Shown piece by piece: positions 41,914-50,406 of a stretch of DNA of 64,000 bases. The notes under the pieces were generated by a model, which was not told the DNA's origin, searched no databases, and was given only the letters and a program-made list of their open reading frames with translations. Numbering within the stretch: position 1 is the first letter of the stretch; each line of letters opens with the position of its first letter. This DNA is from Gemmatimonadota bacterium (lineage in GTDB: Bacteria > Gemmatimonadota > Gemmatimonadetes > Longimicrobiales > Gaopeijiaceae), in the NCBI GenBank assembly GCA_007125845.1, contig SLCK01000015.1, forward strand, positions 1 through 64,000. The letters run 5' to 3'. The translations under genes and the position numbers were made by a program.

Positions 41914-43413
41914 TCACGGAGGGGGCGCCAGCATGACGCCCGCTCGCAGGAGTGCCCTGGCCTTGTTGAGCGTCTCCTCGTATTCGCGACCCGGATCCGA
42001 GTCCGCCACCACACCGGCGCCGGCCTGCACGAACGCCTGATCCTCGTGTACCATGACCGTCCGGATGGCGATCGCGGTATCCATGGACATGCCTCCGTAT
42101 CCAAGGTAGCCGACCGCCCCCGCATACGGCCCCCGGCGCACGGGCTCGAGCTCCTCGATGATCTCCATCGCCCGGATCTTGGGGGCACCCGAGACCGTAC
42201 CTGCCGGGAAGCAGGCGCGCAGGACGTCCAATGCGCTGAGCCCCTCCCGGAGCTCGCCCTCGACCTGGGAGCAGAGGTGCATCACGTGGGAGTAGCGCTC
42301 CACCACCATCAGCTCCGGAACCCGGATGGTTCCGAAGCGGGCCACCCGTCCGACGTCGTTCCTCCCGAGGTCGACCAACATCCGATGCTCCGCCAGCTCC
42401 TTTTCGTCCGCGAGCAGGTCGGCCGCGTGTCGCTCATCCTCGGAGGCATCGGCCCCCCTCGGGCGGGTGCCGGCGATGGGACGAACCGTGATCGTCCCTT
42501 CCTCGACGCGCGCAAGCACTTCGGGGGAGGACCCGACGAGCGTCACATCGTCCGCCTCGAGGTAGAAAAGGTAGGGAGAGGGATTGAGCGAGCGCAGAGC
42601 CCGGTAGAGATCGAAGGGAGACCCGTCGAGCGACATCCCCAGCCGCTGGCTGAGGACGACCTGGAAGACATCCCCCGCCAGGATGTACTCCCGTATCCGT
42701 CGAACGGCCGCCTCGTACTCGGTGCGGCTCATCGTGCTCTCGAACGGTGGATCGCCGGGAGGCTCGGCTCGCAGGGAAAGTGGAGCGGGGCCGGGTTCGG
42801 AGCGCAGGCGATCCACCATCGAACCGATCGCCCGATGCGCATCGTCGTAGGCGGCTCGCAGCTCCTCCCGCGTCGACTCCGGCTCTACGGGAACGGCCCG
42901 GATCGCCATCGCCCGCCCGCGGAGATTGTCGATCGCCAGGACCACGTCCGTGAAGACCACGAGCGCTTCGGGAAGTCCAAGGTCGTCCCGTGCGAGCTCG
43001 GGGAGCCGCTCGATCTGGCGCACCACATCGTACGAGAAGTACCCTACGGCACCCCCCCAGAACCTGGGCAGCCCGGAGACTCTTGCCGGCCGGCGAGCGC
43101 GGAGGCGGTCGTCGAGGTCAGAGAGGGGATCGTCGGCCTCGACGGGAGTCCACCCTCCTTCGGGCGTCCAGGTGGACACCCGACCGGATCGAAGCCTCCA
43201 GGCAGAAGCGGGCTCCGTCCCGAGAAAGGTGTATCGCGCCCAGGTCTCGCCGCCGACCACGGATTCGAGCAAGAACCCGAAAGGGGGCCGAGCCAGCTTG
43301 TGGTACGCCGTGACCGCAGTCTCGGTGTCGAAGAGGAACTCGGATCGCACGGGAACCACCTGGGAATCCCGAGCGAGCTCCGCGAAGTCCTCGAAAGAGG
43401 GAATCAGAACCAT
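41914..43413 (-). CDS. trpE: Anthranilate synthase component I
   Basis: A 499-aa enzyme that makes anthranilate from chorismate for tryptophan synthesis. The N-terminal LLESVVGGE is the tryptophan-feedback LLES site. The catalytic half has PIAGTRPRG, HRMLVDLGRNDVGRV and SGAPKIRAMEI. The PIAGT sequence separates it from the PabB at 28129-29568. No trpG or trpD is next to it, so the amidotransferase subunit may come from the pab operon or elsewhere. The ATG at 43413 fits the family start. It is divergent from hyuA with a very short intergenic gap. Confidence 0.95.
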   Translation of the reverse strand: MVLIPSFEDFAELARDSQVVPVRSEFLFDTETAVTAYHKLARPPFGFLLESVVGGETWARYTFLGTEPASAWRLRSGRVSTWTPEGGWTPVEADDPLSDLDDRLRARRPARVSGLPRFWGGAVGYFSYDVVRQIERLPELARDDLGLPEALVVFTDVVLAIDNLRGRAMAIRAVPVEPESTREELRAAYDDAHRAIGSMVDRLRSEPGPAPLSLRAEPPGDPPFESTMSRTEYEAAVRRIREYILAGDVFQVVLSQRLGMSLDGSPFDLYRALRSLNPSPYLFYLEADDVTLVGSSPEVLARVEEGTITVRPIAGTRPRGADASEDERHAADLLADEKELAEHRMLVDLGRNDVGRVARFGTIRVPELMVVERYSHVMHLCSQVEGELREGLSALDVLRACFPAGTVSGAPKIRAMEIIEELEPVRRGPYAGAVGYLGYGGMSMDTAIAIRTVMVHEDQAFVQAGAGVVADSDPGREYEETLNKARALLRAGVMLAPPP

Positions 43414-43454
43414 GGAGCCTGCCGATGGTGAACGATGACGCTGGTGGGCCGGCA

Positions 43455-45449
43455 ATGTCCGGAGCCCAAGGAGGAAAGTCAACGCCCGTGGTCGCGGTCG
43501 ACACCGGCGGCACCTTCACCGACCTCATACTCCTGTATGAGGGATCGGTCACGGCGCTCAAGGTTCCCTCGACGCCCGCCGACCCCGCGGTGGCCGTGCT
43601 CGAGGGACTGAACAAGCTCCTGGCGCCGCTACCGTCCCCCAGGTACGTCCTGGTCCACGGCTCCACCGTGGCCACCAACGCGATCCTGGAGCGGAAGGGA
43701 TCCCGGGTGGGACTCATCACCAATGCCGGGTTCGAGGACGTGATCGAGATCGGCCGCCAGAACCGTCCGCAGCTCTATGCTCTCACCGGAACACGACCGC
43801 CGCCACTGGTCTCGCGCGACGACCGGATCGGGATCGAGGGGCGCACCGATGCGGATGGAACGGAGCACCGTCCAACCGAGCCCGAGGAGCTGGCCTCACT
43901 GCCCCAGCGCCTGCGGGGCGTCGAAGCCGTCGCCGTGGTCCTCCTTCACAGCTACCTGGATCCGTCCGGCGAGGAGGAAGTCGCTCGGGCACTCGCCGAG
44001 CTCGACACCCCGATCTCCGTTTCCTCCCGAATCCTCCCAGAATTCCGGGAGTTCGAGCGAACGTCCACCACGGTCGCGAACGCCTACGTCGCTCCGAGGA
44101 TGGCCGGATACCTGGAGCGGATCCGGAAGGGCGCGAAGGCCGACCGCATTCGGATCATGGGATCGAATGGCGGATCCCTGCCCATCGAACGAGCAGCCGA
44201 CGAACCGGTGCACACCGTCCTCTCGGGGCCGGCGGGAGGGGTGGTGGCGGCGCTGGAGTGGGGCCGGCGGGGGTGCACCGACAGGGTCCTATCCTTCGAC
44301 ATGGGGGGCACCTCCACTGACGTCAGCCTGGTCCCCGGTACCCTCCTTCAGACCCGGGAAGGAGAAGTCGGCGGCGTTCCGATCGCGATTCCTCTCCTCG
44401 ATATCCACACCGTAGGCGCGGGAGGGGGATCGATCGCTCGGGTGGACCCGGGAGGGGCGCTGCGCGTGGGCCCGGAGAGCGCCGGCGCGGACCCGGGGCC
44501 GATCTCCTACGGCCGCGGGGGGAATGACGTCACCGTAACCGACGCCCACGTCTGGCTCGGCCGCCTGCCCCCCGACGGTTTTCTGGGTGGGGAGCTTGGG
44601 CTGAGCCGGGAACGGATCGGAGGTCCGATGCAGGCCCTCGCGACTGCGGCCGGAACGTCCCCCGACGCGGTGGCCGAAGGGGTGCTCGAAGTGGTGAACA
44701 CGACGATGGAGTCGGCTCTCCGCGTGATTTCGGTCGAGCGGGGTGTGGATCCCTCCGGCTACGACCTGGTGGCCTTCGGGGGAGCCGGAGGGCTACATGC
44801 GGCCGAGCTCGTAGAGCGTTTGGGCCTGAAGAGCGCCCTGATCCCGCCCGATCCGGGCCTGCTCTCGGCCCACGGCATGCTTCTCGCCCCCATCGTTCGG
44901 GAGCGCTCGCTCACCGTGCTCGCCTCCACCGACGACCACGAGGCCCTGCATCTCGTGACGGCCGGCCTCGGAGAGCTGGAAGAGGAGGCACGAGCCGAGA
45001 TGATGAGTGAAGGCTTCTCGCCTGACCGACTCGATGCCACCCGTTGGGTCGACGCCCGCTATGAAGGGCAGAGCTATGAGCTGAGGGTGCCCGCCCGGGA
45101 CTGGATCGAGGCGTTCCACGTCGCCCACCGGGAGCGCTACGGGTACGAAGCCCGCTCGAGCCCGGTCGAAGCGGTGACTCTCCGGGTTCGCCTCGAGACG
45201 CCCGGGGAGCCGGTGCCGCTCTCGCCGCAAGAAAGCTCCCCGTCCGATCCCACGACCCGTAGCACCCCCGTGGTCGTGGGCGGCAGGACAACGGACGCTC
45301 AGCTCATCACCCGCTCCGCAGTGACCGCCCGCGGAGGTATCGAAGGTCCGGCGGTCGTGCTCGAGTACAGCTCCACGATCTGGTGTCCGCCGGGATGGAG
45401 GCTGGACTCCGGAAACGGTGGCATTCTCCGGTTGCGGCAGGGGGCCTAG
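43455..45449 (+). CDS. Hydantoinase/5-oxoprolinase A subunit
   Basis: A 664-aa HyuA-type protein. An ASKHA-like ATP-binding domain opens with VAVDTGGTFTDL, followed by VLVHGSTVATNAILERKG, and the middle has SFDMGGTSTDVSLV and GAGGGSIARVDPGGAL. These are hallmarks of N-methylhydantoinase A, acetone carboxylase beta and 5-oxoprolinase N-terminal halves. ATP-dependent ring opening or carboxylation would need a B subunit, which is not adjacent. The start is ATG 43455; ATG 43425 is possible but leaves only 11 bp to the trpE start. The substrate is undecided. Confidence 0.88.
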   Translation: MSGAQGGKSTPVVAVDTGGTFTDLILLYEGSVTALKVPSTPADPAVAVLEGLNKLLAPLPSPRYVLVHGSTVATNAILERKGSRVGLITNAGFEDVIEIGRQNRPQLYALTGTRPPPLVSRDDRIGIEGRTDADGTEHRPTEPEELASLPQRLRGVEAVAVVLLHSYLDPSGEEEVARALAELDTPISVSSRILPEFREFERTSTTVANAYVAPRMAGYLERIRKGAKADRIRIMGSNGGSLPIERAADEPVHTVLSGPAGGVVAALEWGRRGCTDRVLSFDMGGTSTDVSLVPGTLLQTREGEVGGVPIAIPLLDIHTVGAGGGSIARVDPGGALRVGPESAGADPGPISYGRGGNDVTVTDAHVWLGRLPPDGFLGGELGLSRERIGGPMQALATAAGTSPDAVAEGVLEVVNTTMESALRVISVERGVDPSGYDLVAFGGAGGLHAAELVERLGLKSALIPPDPGLLSAHGMLLAPIVRERSLTVLASTDDHEALHLVTAGLGELEEEARAEMMSEGFSPDRLDATRWVDARYEGQSYELRVPARDWIEAFHVAHRERYGYEARSSPVEAVTLRVRLETPGEPVPLSPQESSPSDPTTRSTPVVVGGRTTDAQLITRSAVTARGGIEGPAVVLEYSSTIWCPPGWRLDSGNGGILRLRQGA

Positions 45450-45457
45450 GAGGTTGT

Positions 45458-47764
45458 TCAACCCCCGAGCCCTTCCAACCGAAAGCCGGCAAAGCCTCCC
45501 TGCCTCCAGACCACCCGCCGTCCGCCGAGGGCCTGCGGACGCCATTCCACGATCAGGCGAGGACATTCCACCATCCCTTCGGACACCGAAGGGGGAACCA
45601 GCAGGAGGACCCTCGCGCCAGTGGGCGCGGAGATCCGCGTAGAGAGGAGTTGGAGGGCGGGAAGCGCCAGCTCCTCGCTGCCCGAGCCCCGGAGCTGCCA
45701 GAGAAAGAGCCCGCCAAGCCCGTGGGCGCGCACCCGCGCCGTCTCCCAGAGCGCGAGATGAACGGCGAAGTGGAGTGCCGACGCCTCCGGCCCCTCCGGG
45801 TCCACCTCTCGTCCGCGGGCCTCGACCGCCGTCAGCCGCTCCCGGCGCGGTCGGATGGCGACCAGCCGTCCCCGCGTCAATCTCTGCAGGATGCCGCCGG
45901 CTCTCCTGAGAACCGGGCGGATCCCCGTCAAGCGCTCGAGGCTCTCTACCGGAGCGGCCGTCGAGCGGCTGGCGGCCCCGGCCGAGGGACTCCTGCCGAG
46001 AGAACCGGCACTCGATCCCTCCGCACGCGCGCGCTCTCGCTCGACCCGCTCACTGGTGTCGGCGACCCGGGACTGAAGCACAAGCACCCTCCTCTCGAGC
46101 TCTCGAAGCCTCTCCGGCTTGATGTCGAGCTGCTCCCGCCTGCGCTTCCACCATTTCCCGTCCTGGACCACTTCCTCCCACTCCTCCTCCAGCGTTCGCA
46201 ACAGTCCGGGAAAGGCCTCACCCAGCTCGCGTTCGCATGTGGGGCAGCGACCCGAGGAACCCTCCTCCCGGATCTCTCGAAGGCGCCCAGAAAGCTCCCG
46301 CGCTCGGTCCCGGTACGCGCTGAGCCGCGAGTCCGCTTCCTGCCGGTCTCGGGCCCACTCCATGGTCAGGGCTTCGAGGTCGCCGGAGGCCTCCACATGG
46401 TCTTCTCGCATGCGGCGGAGAGAGGCCTCCAGCCTCTCGAGCACTTCGTCGCTCTCCCTGGGTCCGGCTGACTCGGGGCTCGAGGGTGAGTCCTCGACCT
46501 CTCCCCCGATCCCGGGTCCTCCCAGAACCGCTCGCAGGAGCTCCTCCGGAGTCCCTTCGCCTCCCCAGATCGCCCTGGACACCGGGTCGGCGGGAACGTC
46601 AGGGGCCACGGTGAGACCATTGAGGAGATCGGAGTCGGTGCCGAACCCCTCAAGCCATGGACGCTGGAGCCTCCCTGCCAGTCGGACGCGGGACTCGTCG
46701 GTCGGGGAGGTGATGACGGTCACCCCATCCGGAAGCTCGAGCCCGCGGCGTCCGCGAACGCTCCGCGAGGGAAGGAAGAGTCGCTCAGGACGCCACTCAT
46801 CCACCGCGGCCGGGGGTAGCTCGTCGTCCGAGAGGTGCAGCTCCACGTATGCGGAGCGCCGCCGAATGGCGGACACGAGACCCTGGGGAACGCCTTCCTG
46901 GGGCGTCAGGAGATCCCCTCTCAGCCGGGCCCGTACCACCTTCCCTTCGATTCCACCGGGAATCCCTTCCACGAGCTCTCTCAGCCTTCGCCCGCCGGCT
47001 TCGGGATCGCCCACCTCGGTACGTACGGGAGCCAGGTCGACTACCGGACGCACGGGAATCGGATGGAATTCGCCCTGCCCGCTGTCGAGATCGAAGCTGA
47101 AGAACCCCTTGTCCTCGGCAGCGTCGGCCCAGGGGTCCCAGCCGGGCCGCTCGAGGGAGCCTGCTCGGTGCACGTGGGGAGCCCAGCTTCGCCGCGTGTG
47201 ATCTCCCCCTATGGCAACGTAGCTCCAGTCCTCCGCGTGGATTCCGACGCCGCCCGAGGGACTCGGTTCTCCCCGGATGAGGAGGAGATTCCAACGCGCC
47301 TCAGAGTGGGGAACGAGACGAGGGGGCTCGGCTCCTCGGAGGGCGCGGTGGGGCACGAGGAGAGCATGAACACCCACCCGCTCCAAGTGAATCGCGCGTG
47401 GCTTGGACGTGGCCGCTTCCACTCCGGGAAGCGCCCCGAGCACCGCAAGTGGCCCGGGTTCCGCCGGATTCGCGGGAGAATCCCGCTCCCCCGCGGTCAG
47501 GAGCACGGAGACCGAGGGAAGGCGATCTCTCAATCTGCGCAACCCTCGACTCGCCACATGGAAGGCGGTGCTCGGCGGATCGGGTCGATCGAAAAGATCG
47601 CCAGTAACGAGCACGAGATCCGGCCGCAGATGAACGATCTCGTGCAGGCAGCGGAGGAAGGCCTCTTCGAGATCCCTCTCGCACCGATGCCTGCCCCGCT
47701 CCATGCCCGGGAGGCCCCGAAAGCCCAGATGCACGTCGGAAAGGTGGACCAGTCGCACGGTCAC
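45458..47764 (-). CDS. SbcD-SbcC-like fusion with decayed active sites and intact CxxC hook
   Basis: A 768-aa protein that reads as an Mre11/SbcD-like phosphoesterase (residues 1-330) joined to a shortened Rad50/SbcC-like ATPase (331-768). In the nuclease half SDVH (9-12) and GDLFDR (55-60) are kept. GNHD has become GERD (92-95), the next His position is Arg (LLLIRGE, 161-167), and GHxH is GGDH (186-189). In the ATPase half the expected P-loop after LPDGVTVIT reads SPTDESRV (353-360), without GK(S/T). The signature region is PEGPEASAL (656-664), and Walker B is LFLWQ (686-690) without Asp/Glu. The coiled coil (about 435-580) still has a CPTC zinc-hook motif (507-510). The GTG start has AGGGG upstream. 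The gene lies 65 bp behind the flavin reductase gene. It is probably a structural pseudoenzyme. Confidence 0.75.
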   Translation of the reverse strand: MTVRLVHLSDVHLGFRGLPGMERGRHRCERDLEEAFLRCLHEIVHLRPDLVLVTGDLFDRPDPPSTAFHVASRGLRRLRDRLPSVSVLLTAGERDSPANPAEPGPLAVLGALPGVEAATSKPRAIHLERVGVHALLVPHRALRGAEPPRLVPHSEARWNLLLIRGEPSPSGGVGIHAEDWSYVAIGGDHTRRSWAPHVHRAGSLERPGWDPWADAAEDKGFFSFDLDSGQGEFHPIPVRPVVDLAPVRTEVGDPEAGGRRLRELVEGIPGGIEGKVVRARLRGDLLTPQEGVPQGLVSAIRRRSAYVELHLSDDELPPAAVDEWRPERLFLPSRSVRGRRGLELPDGVTVITSPTDESRVRLAGRLQRPWLEGFGTDSDLLNGLTVAPDVPADPVSRAIWGGEGTPEELLRAVLGGPGIGGEVEDSPSSPESAGPRESDEVLERLEASLRRMREDHVEASGDLEALTMEWARDRQEADSRLSAYRDRARELSGRLREIREEGSSGRCPTCERELGEAFPGLLRTLEEEWEEVVQDGKWWKRRREQLDIKPERLRELERRVLVLQSRVADTSERVERERARAEGSSAGSLGRSPSAGAASRSTAAPVESLERLTGIRPVLRRAGGILQRLTRGRLVAIRPRRERLTAVEARGREVDPEGPEASALHFAVHLALWETARVRAHGLGGLFLWQLRGSGSEELALPALQLLSTRISAPTGARVLLLVPPSVSEGMVECPRLIVEWRPQALGGRRVVWRQGGFAGFRLEGLGG

Positions 47765-47828
47765 CTGTGCCCCTGCAAGCAGGCGTCCCCGTCTCGCATT
47801 CCTCCGGACCAGCCCGCAACGCGGGGCA

Positions 47829-48308
47829 TCACGAACCGAGAGTCCCGTATCCGCCCTGGAAGAAGACGAGGGGCCGGCCGCCCTCTCCCACCCCGCAATC
47901 CAGCACCTCCCCGAAGAGGACCGAATGGTCGCCGGCATCCACCGCGCGCCAGAGTTCGCACTCGATCCATGCCAGCGCATTGGCCAGAAAGGGGAGTCCG
48001 GACTTCGACCAGCGTAGCCCGACGCCCACAAATCGCTCTTCCGGCTCCTCCCGGGCAAATCTCGCGGCGAGCGACTGGTCCTCGACCCGGAGTATCGAGA
48101 TCCCGAATCGCCCCGTCTCGAGAAAGACCGACCGCGAATCGGACTCGCGGTCCGCACAGACGAGCACCAGCCGGGGCTCGAGCGAGACGGAGGTCACCGA
48201 GTTCACCGTCAGGCCCACGGCCTCTCCGCCCGGGGCAAGGCCCGTCACGACCGTCACCCCGGTCGCAAAGTGTCCCATCACGCGCCGGAATGCGGTTGCA
48301 CTCGCCAT
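47829..48308 (-). CDS. Flavin reductase-like FMN-binding protein
   Basis: A 159-aa member of the flavin reductase domain family: RRVMGHFATGVTVVT at the N terminus, GLTVNSVTSVSLEPRLVLVC for flavin binding, and a typical GDHSVLFGEV segment near residue 130. It would bind FMN/FAD and reduce it with NAD(P)H, usually for a partner monooxygenase, but none is adjacent. ATG 48308 follows GGGAGAG. The decayed SbcCD-like gene is 65 bp downstream on the same strand. Confidence 0.88.
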   Translation of the reverse strand: MASATAFRRVMGHFATGVTVVTGLAPGGEAVGLTVNSVTSVSLEPRLVLVCADRESDSRSVFLETGRFGISILRVEDQSLAARFAREEPEERFVGVGLRWSKSGLPFLANALAWIECELWRAVDAGDHSVLFGEVLDCGVGEGGRPLVFFQGGYGTLGS

Positions 48309-48359
48309 CGCCCACTCTCCCTCCCGATGCGTCCTCTGTCTGTGCCTTCGGACCCTTAC

Positions 48360-48389
48360 ATTCTCCCGGCTTCCCGGGTAGCTTTTCAA
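48360..48389 (-). promoter_or_regulatory. Possible promoter of flavin reductase gene
   Basis: Minus-strand TTGAAA (48384-48389), an 18-bp spacer and GAGAAT (48360-48365), about 50 bp before the ATG. The spacer contains an inverted CCCGG/CCGGG motif. The match is moderate. Confidence 0.4.
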
Positions 48390-48460
48390 TCCTCAAGGGT
48401 CCGGCCTGGTCACGTCTGTACGTGAACGGTCGACCGATCCCTGAAAACACCAGAAACGTC

Positions 48461-49477
48461 ATGCACCCCAAGGCATTCCCCCGGCTGCTCAGCGTTGTGA
48501 TGATAATCGCGGCGTCGGGGTGCGACAACGCGGCCTGGGAGGGAATAGACGTGGAAGTGCGTCCTCCTCCCCCCAATCCCGGGGCCGCCGCGGAGTTCGA
48601 CGGCGCCGATCAAACCGGACCACTGGAGTTGGAAACGGTCCTCTACCTCGTGGAGCGCCAGGAGGGCTCGCGTGCGACTGCGATCCCGGTCGCCCAGATC
48701 TCCGGGGACAACTACGTTCCCCTCCCCGAAGAGTGGGAGGTGAATGAATTCCTCGAACGGTTCCCCCTGGAGAGATGGGAAGGCGGTTCCGAGCTTCGCC
48801 TCCTGGTAGACGACCAGGAGATCGGAAGGTTCCTGGTGCAGAGCACGCTCGAACCGGACGCCTCCACCTGTCGGCTGCGACCGCAGGCAGTTGGTTTCCT
48901 GGAGACCCGGGACGAAATGCGAGACCGAGCCCGATTCCTGGCGGTGGCCCGAACGGAGCGGCCCGGAGCCAGGTTCCCGGCGGAGGTCCCGCCCCCCCTG
49001 GAGGACGCCGCCCTCGAAGCCAGGGCAACGAACATGGTGGAACGGGTGCTTCTCGATCTCGGGGCGCCATGGCCAGCTTCCATACCCGAAGCTCGGGGCG
49101 CCTTCCGCTCCTTCCCGCTCGGCTCCTCGGGCCTGCCTGCCGTGGCCATGACGCTGGCAGTCGAGGACGATCTCACCGTCGGCCCTTCCCCTCCGTCCGC
49201 TTACGGGCTCTTCATCCTGGGAACGGACGTGAACGGGACCTACGATCCCCTCTTCTCCTGGTATCAGCAAAGTGACGAGGGCGGAAAGGCCGTAGCCGCG
49301 GTCGTGGACTTCTACGACCTCCGTTCCCGGGGAACCCCGGATTTCCTTCTGGAGGTCTTCGGGCAAGAGGATCGTTGGTTCGCTGTGCTGGGCAGTGGGG
49401 AAGAGGGCTGGGAGCTCCTGCATCAGGACTCCTGCGGAGTCGCTGCCGAGGCGGAGGCGGTCCGATCGTACCCTTGA
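48461..49477 (+). CDS. Lipoprotein of unknown function, first gene of importer operon
   Basis: A 338-aa protein with a clear lipoprotein signal (hydrophobic 9-19, lipobox ASGC with Cys21). The mature part has a Pro-rich stretch (35-43), and no known domain is recognised. A central region contains short beta-type repeats and the C-terminal part contains GTDVNGTYDPLFSWY. Its stop overlaps the start of the substrate-binding lipoprotein (TTGA), so it is translationally coupled to a BtuFCD/FecBCD-type system and may take part in uptake. The function is not known. Confidence 0.72.
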   Translation: MHPKAFPRLLSVVMIIAASGCDNAAWEGIDVEVRPPPPNPGAAAEFDGADQTGPLELETVLYLVERQEGSRATAIPVAQISGDNYVPLPEEWEVNEFLERFPLERWEGGSELRLLVDDQEIGRFLVQSTLEPDASTCRLRPQAVGFLETRDEMRDRARFLAVARTERPGARFPAEVPPPLEDAALEARATNMVERVLLDLGAPWPASIPEARGAFRSFPLGSSGLPAVAMTLAVEDDLTVGPSPPSAYGLFILGTDVNGTYDPLFSWYQQSDEGGKAVAAVVDFYDLRSRGTPDFLLEVFGQEDRWFAVLGSGEEGWELLHQDSCGVAAEAEAVRSYP

Positions 49478-50406
49478 GCGAACCGGCGTGGCGCGGGAGA
49501 ACCGTCCACCATCTCGTTGCGGCGGCCCTGATCTTCGTCTCTGCCTGCGGGGAACCTCCGGGGACGGCCGATGAGAGTCACCTCGATCCACCGGCGATCG
49601 GTGTCGAGGGCGCCACCCCGGGGACGGACCCGTTCCCCACCGAAGTGGTGGATCAGGCCGATCGGGTCGTCCGGTTCGAGGAGCCGCCGCTCCGGATCGT
49701 CTCCCTCGTCCCGTCTGCCACTGAGATCCTCGTCGCGTTGGGGCAGACTTACCGCCTTGTGGGCCGCACCGACCACGACCGCACCGGGGAGCTGGCTCAC
49801 CTGCCCTCGGTCGGAGGAGGCCTCGAACCTTCCCTTGAACGACTGGTGGCGCTCGAGCCCGACCTCGTGATCAGGTTCCACGGCCCGTCCGATCCGGTCA
49901 CCCCGAGCAGCCTCGACGCCCGGGGAGTGCCGCACCTCGCGGTCCGCCCCGATCGTATCGACGACGTCCGCCGGCTCGTGAGCTCGCTGGGACGGGTGGT
50001 CGGAGTCCCCGAGCGCGCGGATTCTCTCCTGACCCGAATGGACCGCGAGCTCGACGCGGTCGCTCGCGACGTGGAGGGTCTCCCGCAGCCCACGGTGGCG
50101 TTCCTCCTCGGAGGAAATCCCCCGCTCGTGGCCGGAGCCGGGACCTTCGTGCACGAGCTCCTCGAGTTGGCAGGGGGCACGAATATTCTCGCCGACGCAG
50201 GGGAACTCTACGCCCCGGTCAGCGTCGAGGAGATCATCCTCCGGGAACCCGACCTCCTCCTCGTCTCCGAGGGCGGATCGATCCCTCCGGCTCTCGGCGG
50301 AATCCCCTCCCGAACCGTCTCCTCCGAAGTGGAGATACCGGGAGTGCACATGTCGCACTCCGCCGCCGAGCTGGCTCGAGCTCTGCACCCGGAACGAGCG
50401 CCTTGA
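49474..50406 (+). CDS. ABC importer substrate-binding lipoprotein, BtuF/FecB type
   Basis: A 310-aa periplasmic binding lipoprotein, lipobox VSAC with Cys25. The block RIVSLVPSATEILVALG followed by VGRTDHD is typical of cobalamin- and siderophore-binding proteins of the class III fold, as are LEPDLVI and the PVSVEEIILREPDLLLV segment. The TTG start overlaps the stop of the preceding gene. The next gene's start overlaps its own stop in the same way. Cobalamin, heme or ferric siderophore are all possible; no cobalamin riboswitch is visible upstream. Confidence 0.87.
   Translation: MSEPAWRGRTVHHLVAAALIFVSACGEPPGTADESHLDPPAIGVEGATPGTDPFPTEVVDQADRVVRFEEPPLRIVSLVPSATEILVALGQTYRLVGRTDHDRTGELAHLPSVGGGLEPSLERLVALEPDLVIRFHGPSDPVTPSSLDARGVPHLAVRPDRIDDVRRLVSSLGRVVGVPERADSLLTRMDRELDAVARDVEGLPQPTVAFLLGGNPPLVAGAGTFVHELLELAGGTNILADAGELYAPVSVEEIILREPDLLLVSEGGSIPPALGGIPSRTVSSEVEIPGVHMSHSAAELARALHPERAP

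Noticed and set aside
48309-48460. Cobalamin riboswitch before the BtuFCD-type operon
   Set aside because: The space is too short and no B12-box-like sequence is seen, so cobalamin specificity is not claimed.
46835-49477. An 880-aa open frame on the plus strand over the SbcCD-like fusion
   Set aside because: Only the last 338 codons, from ATG 48461, encode a signal peptide and sensible protein. The earlier part is a shadow of minus-strand genes.
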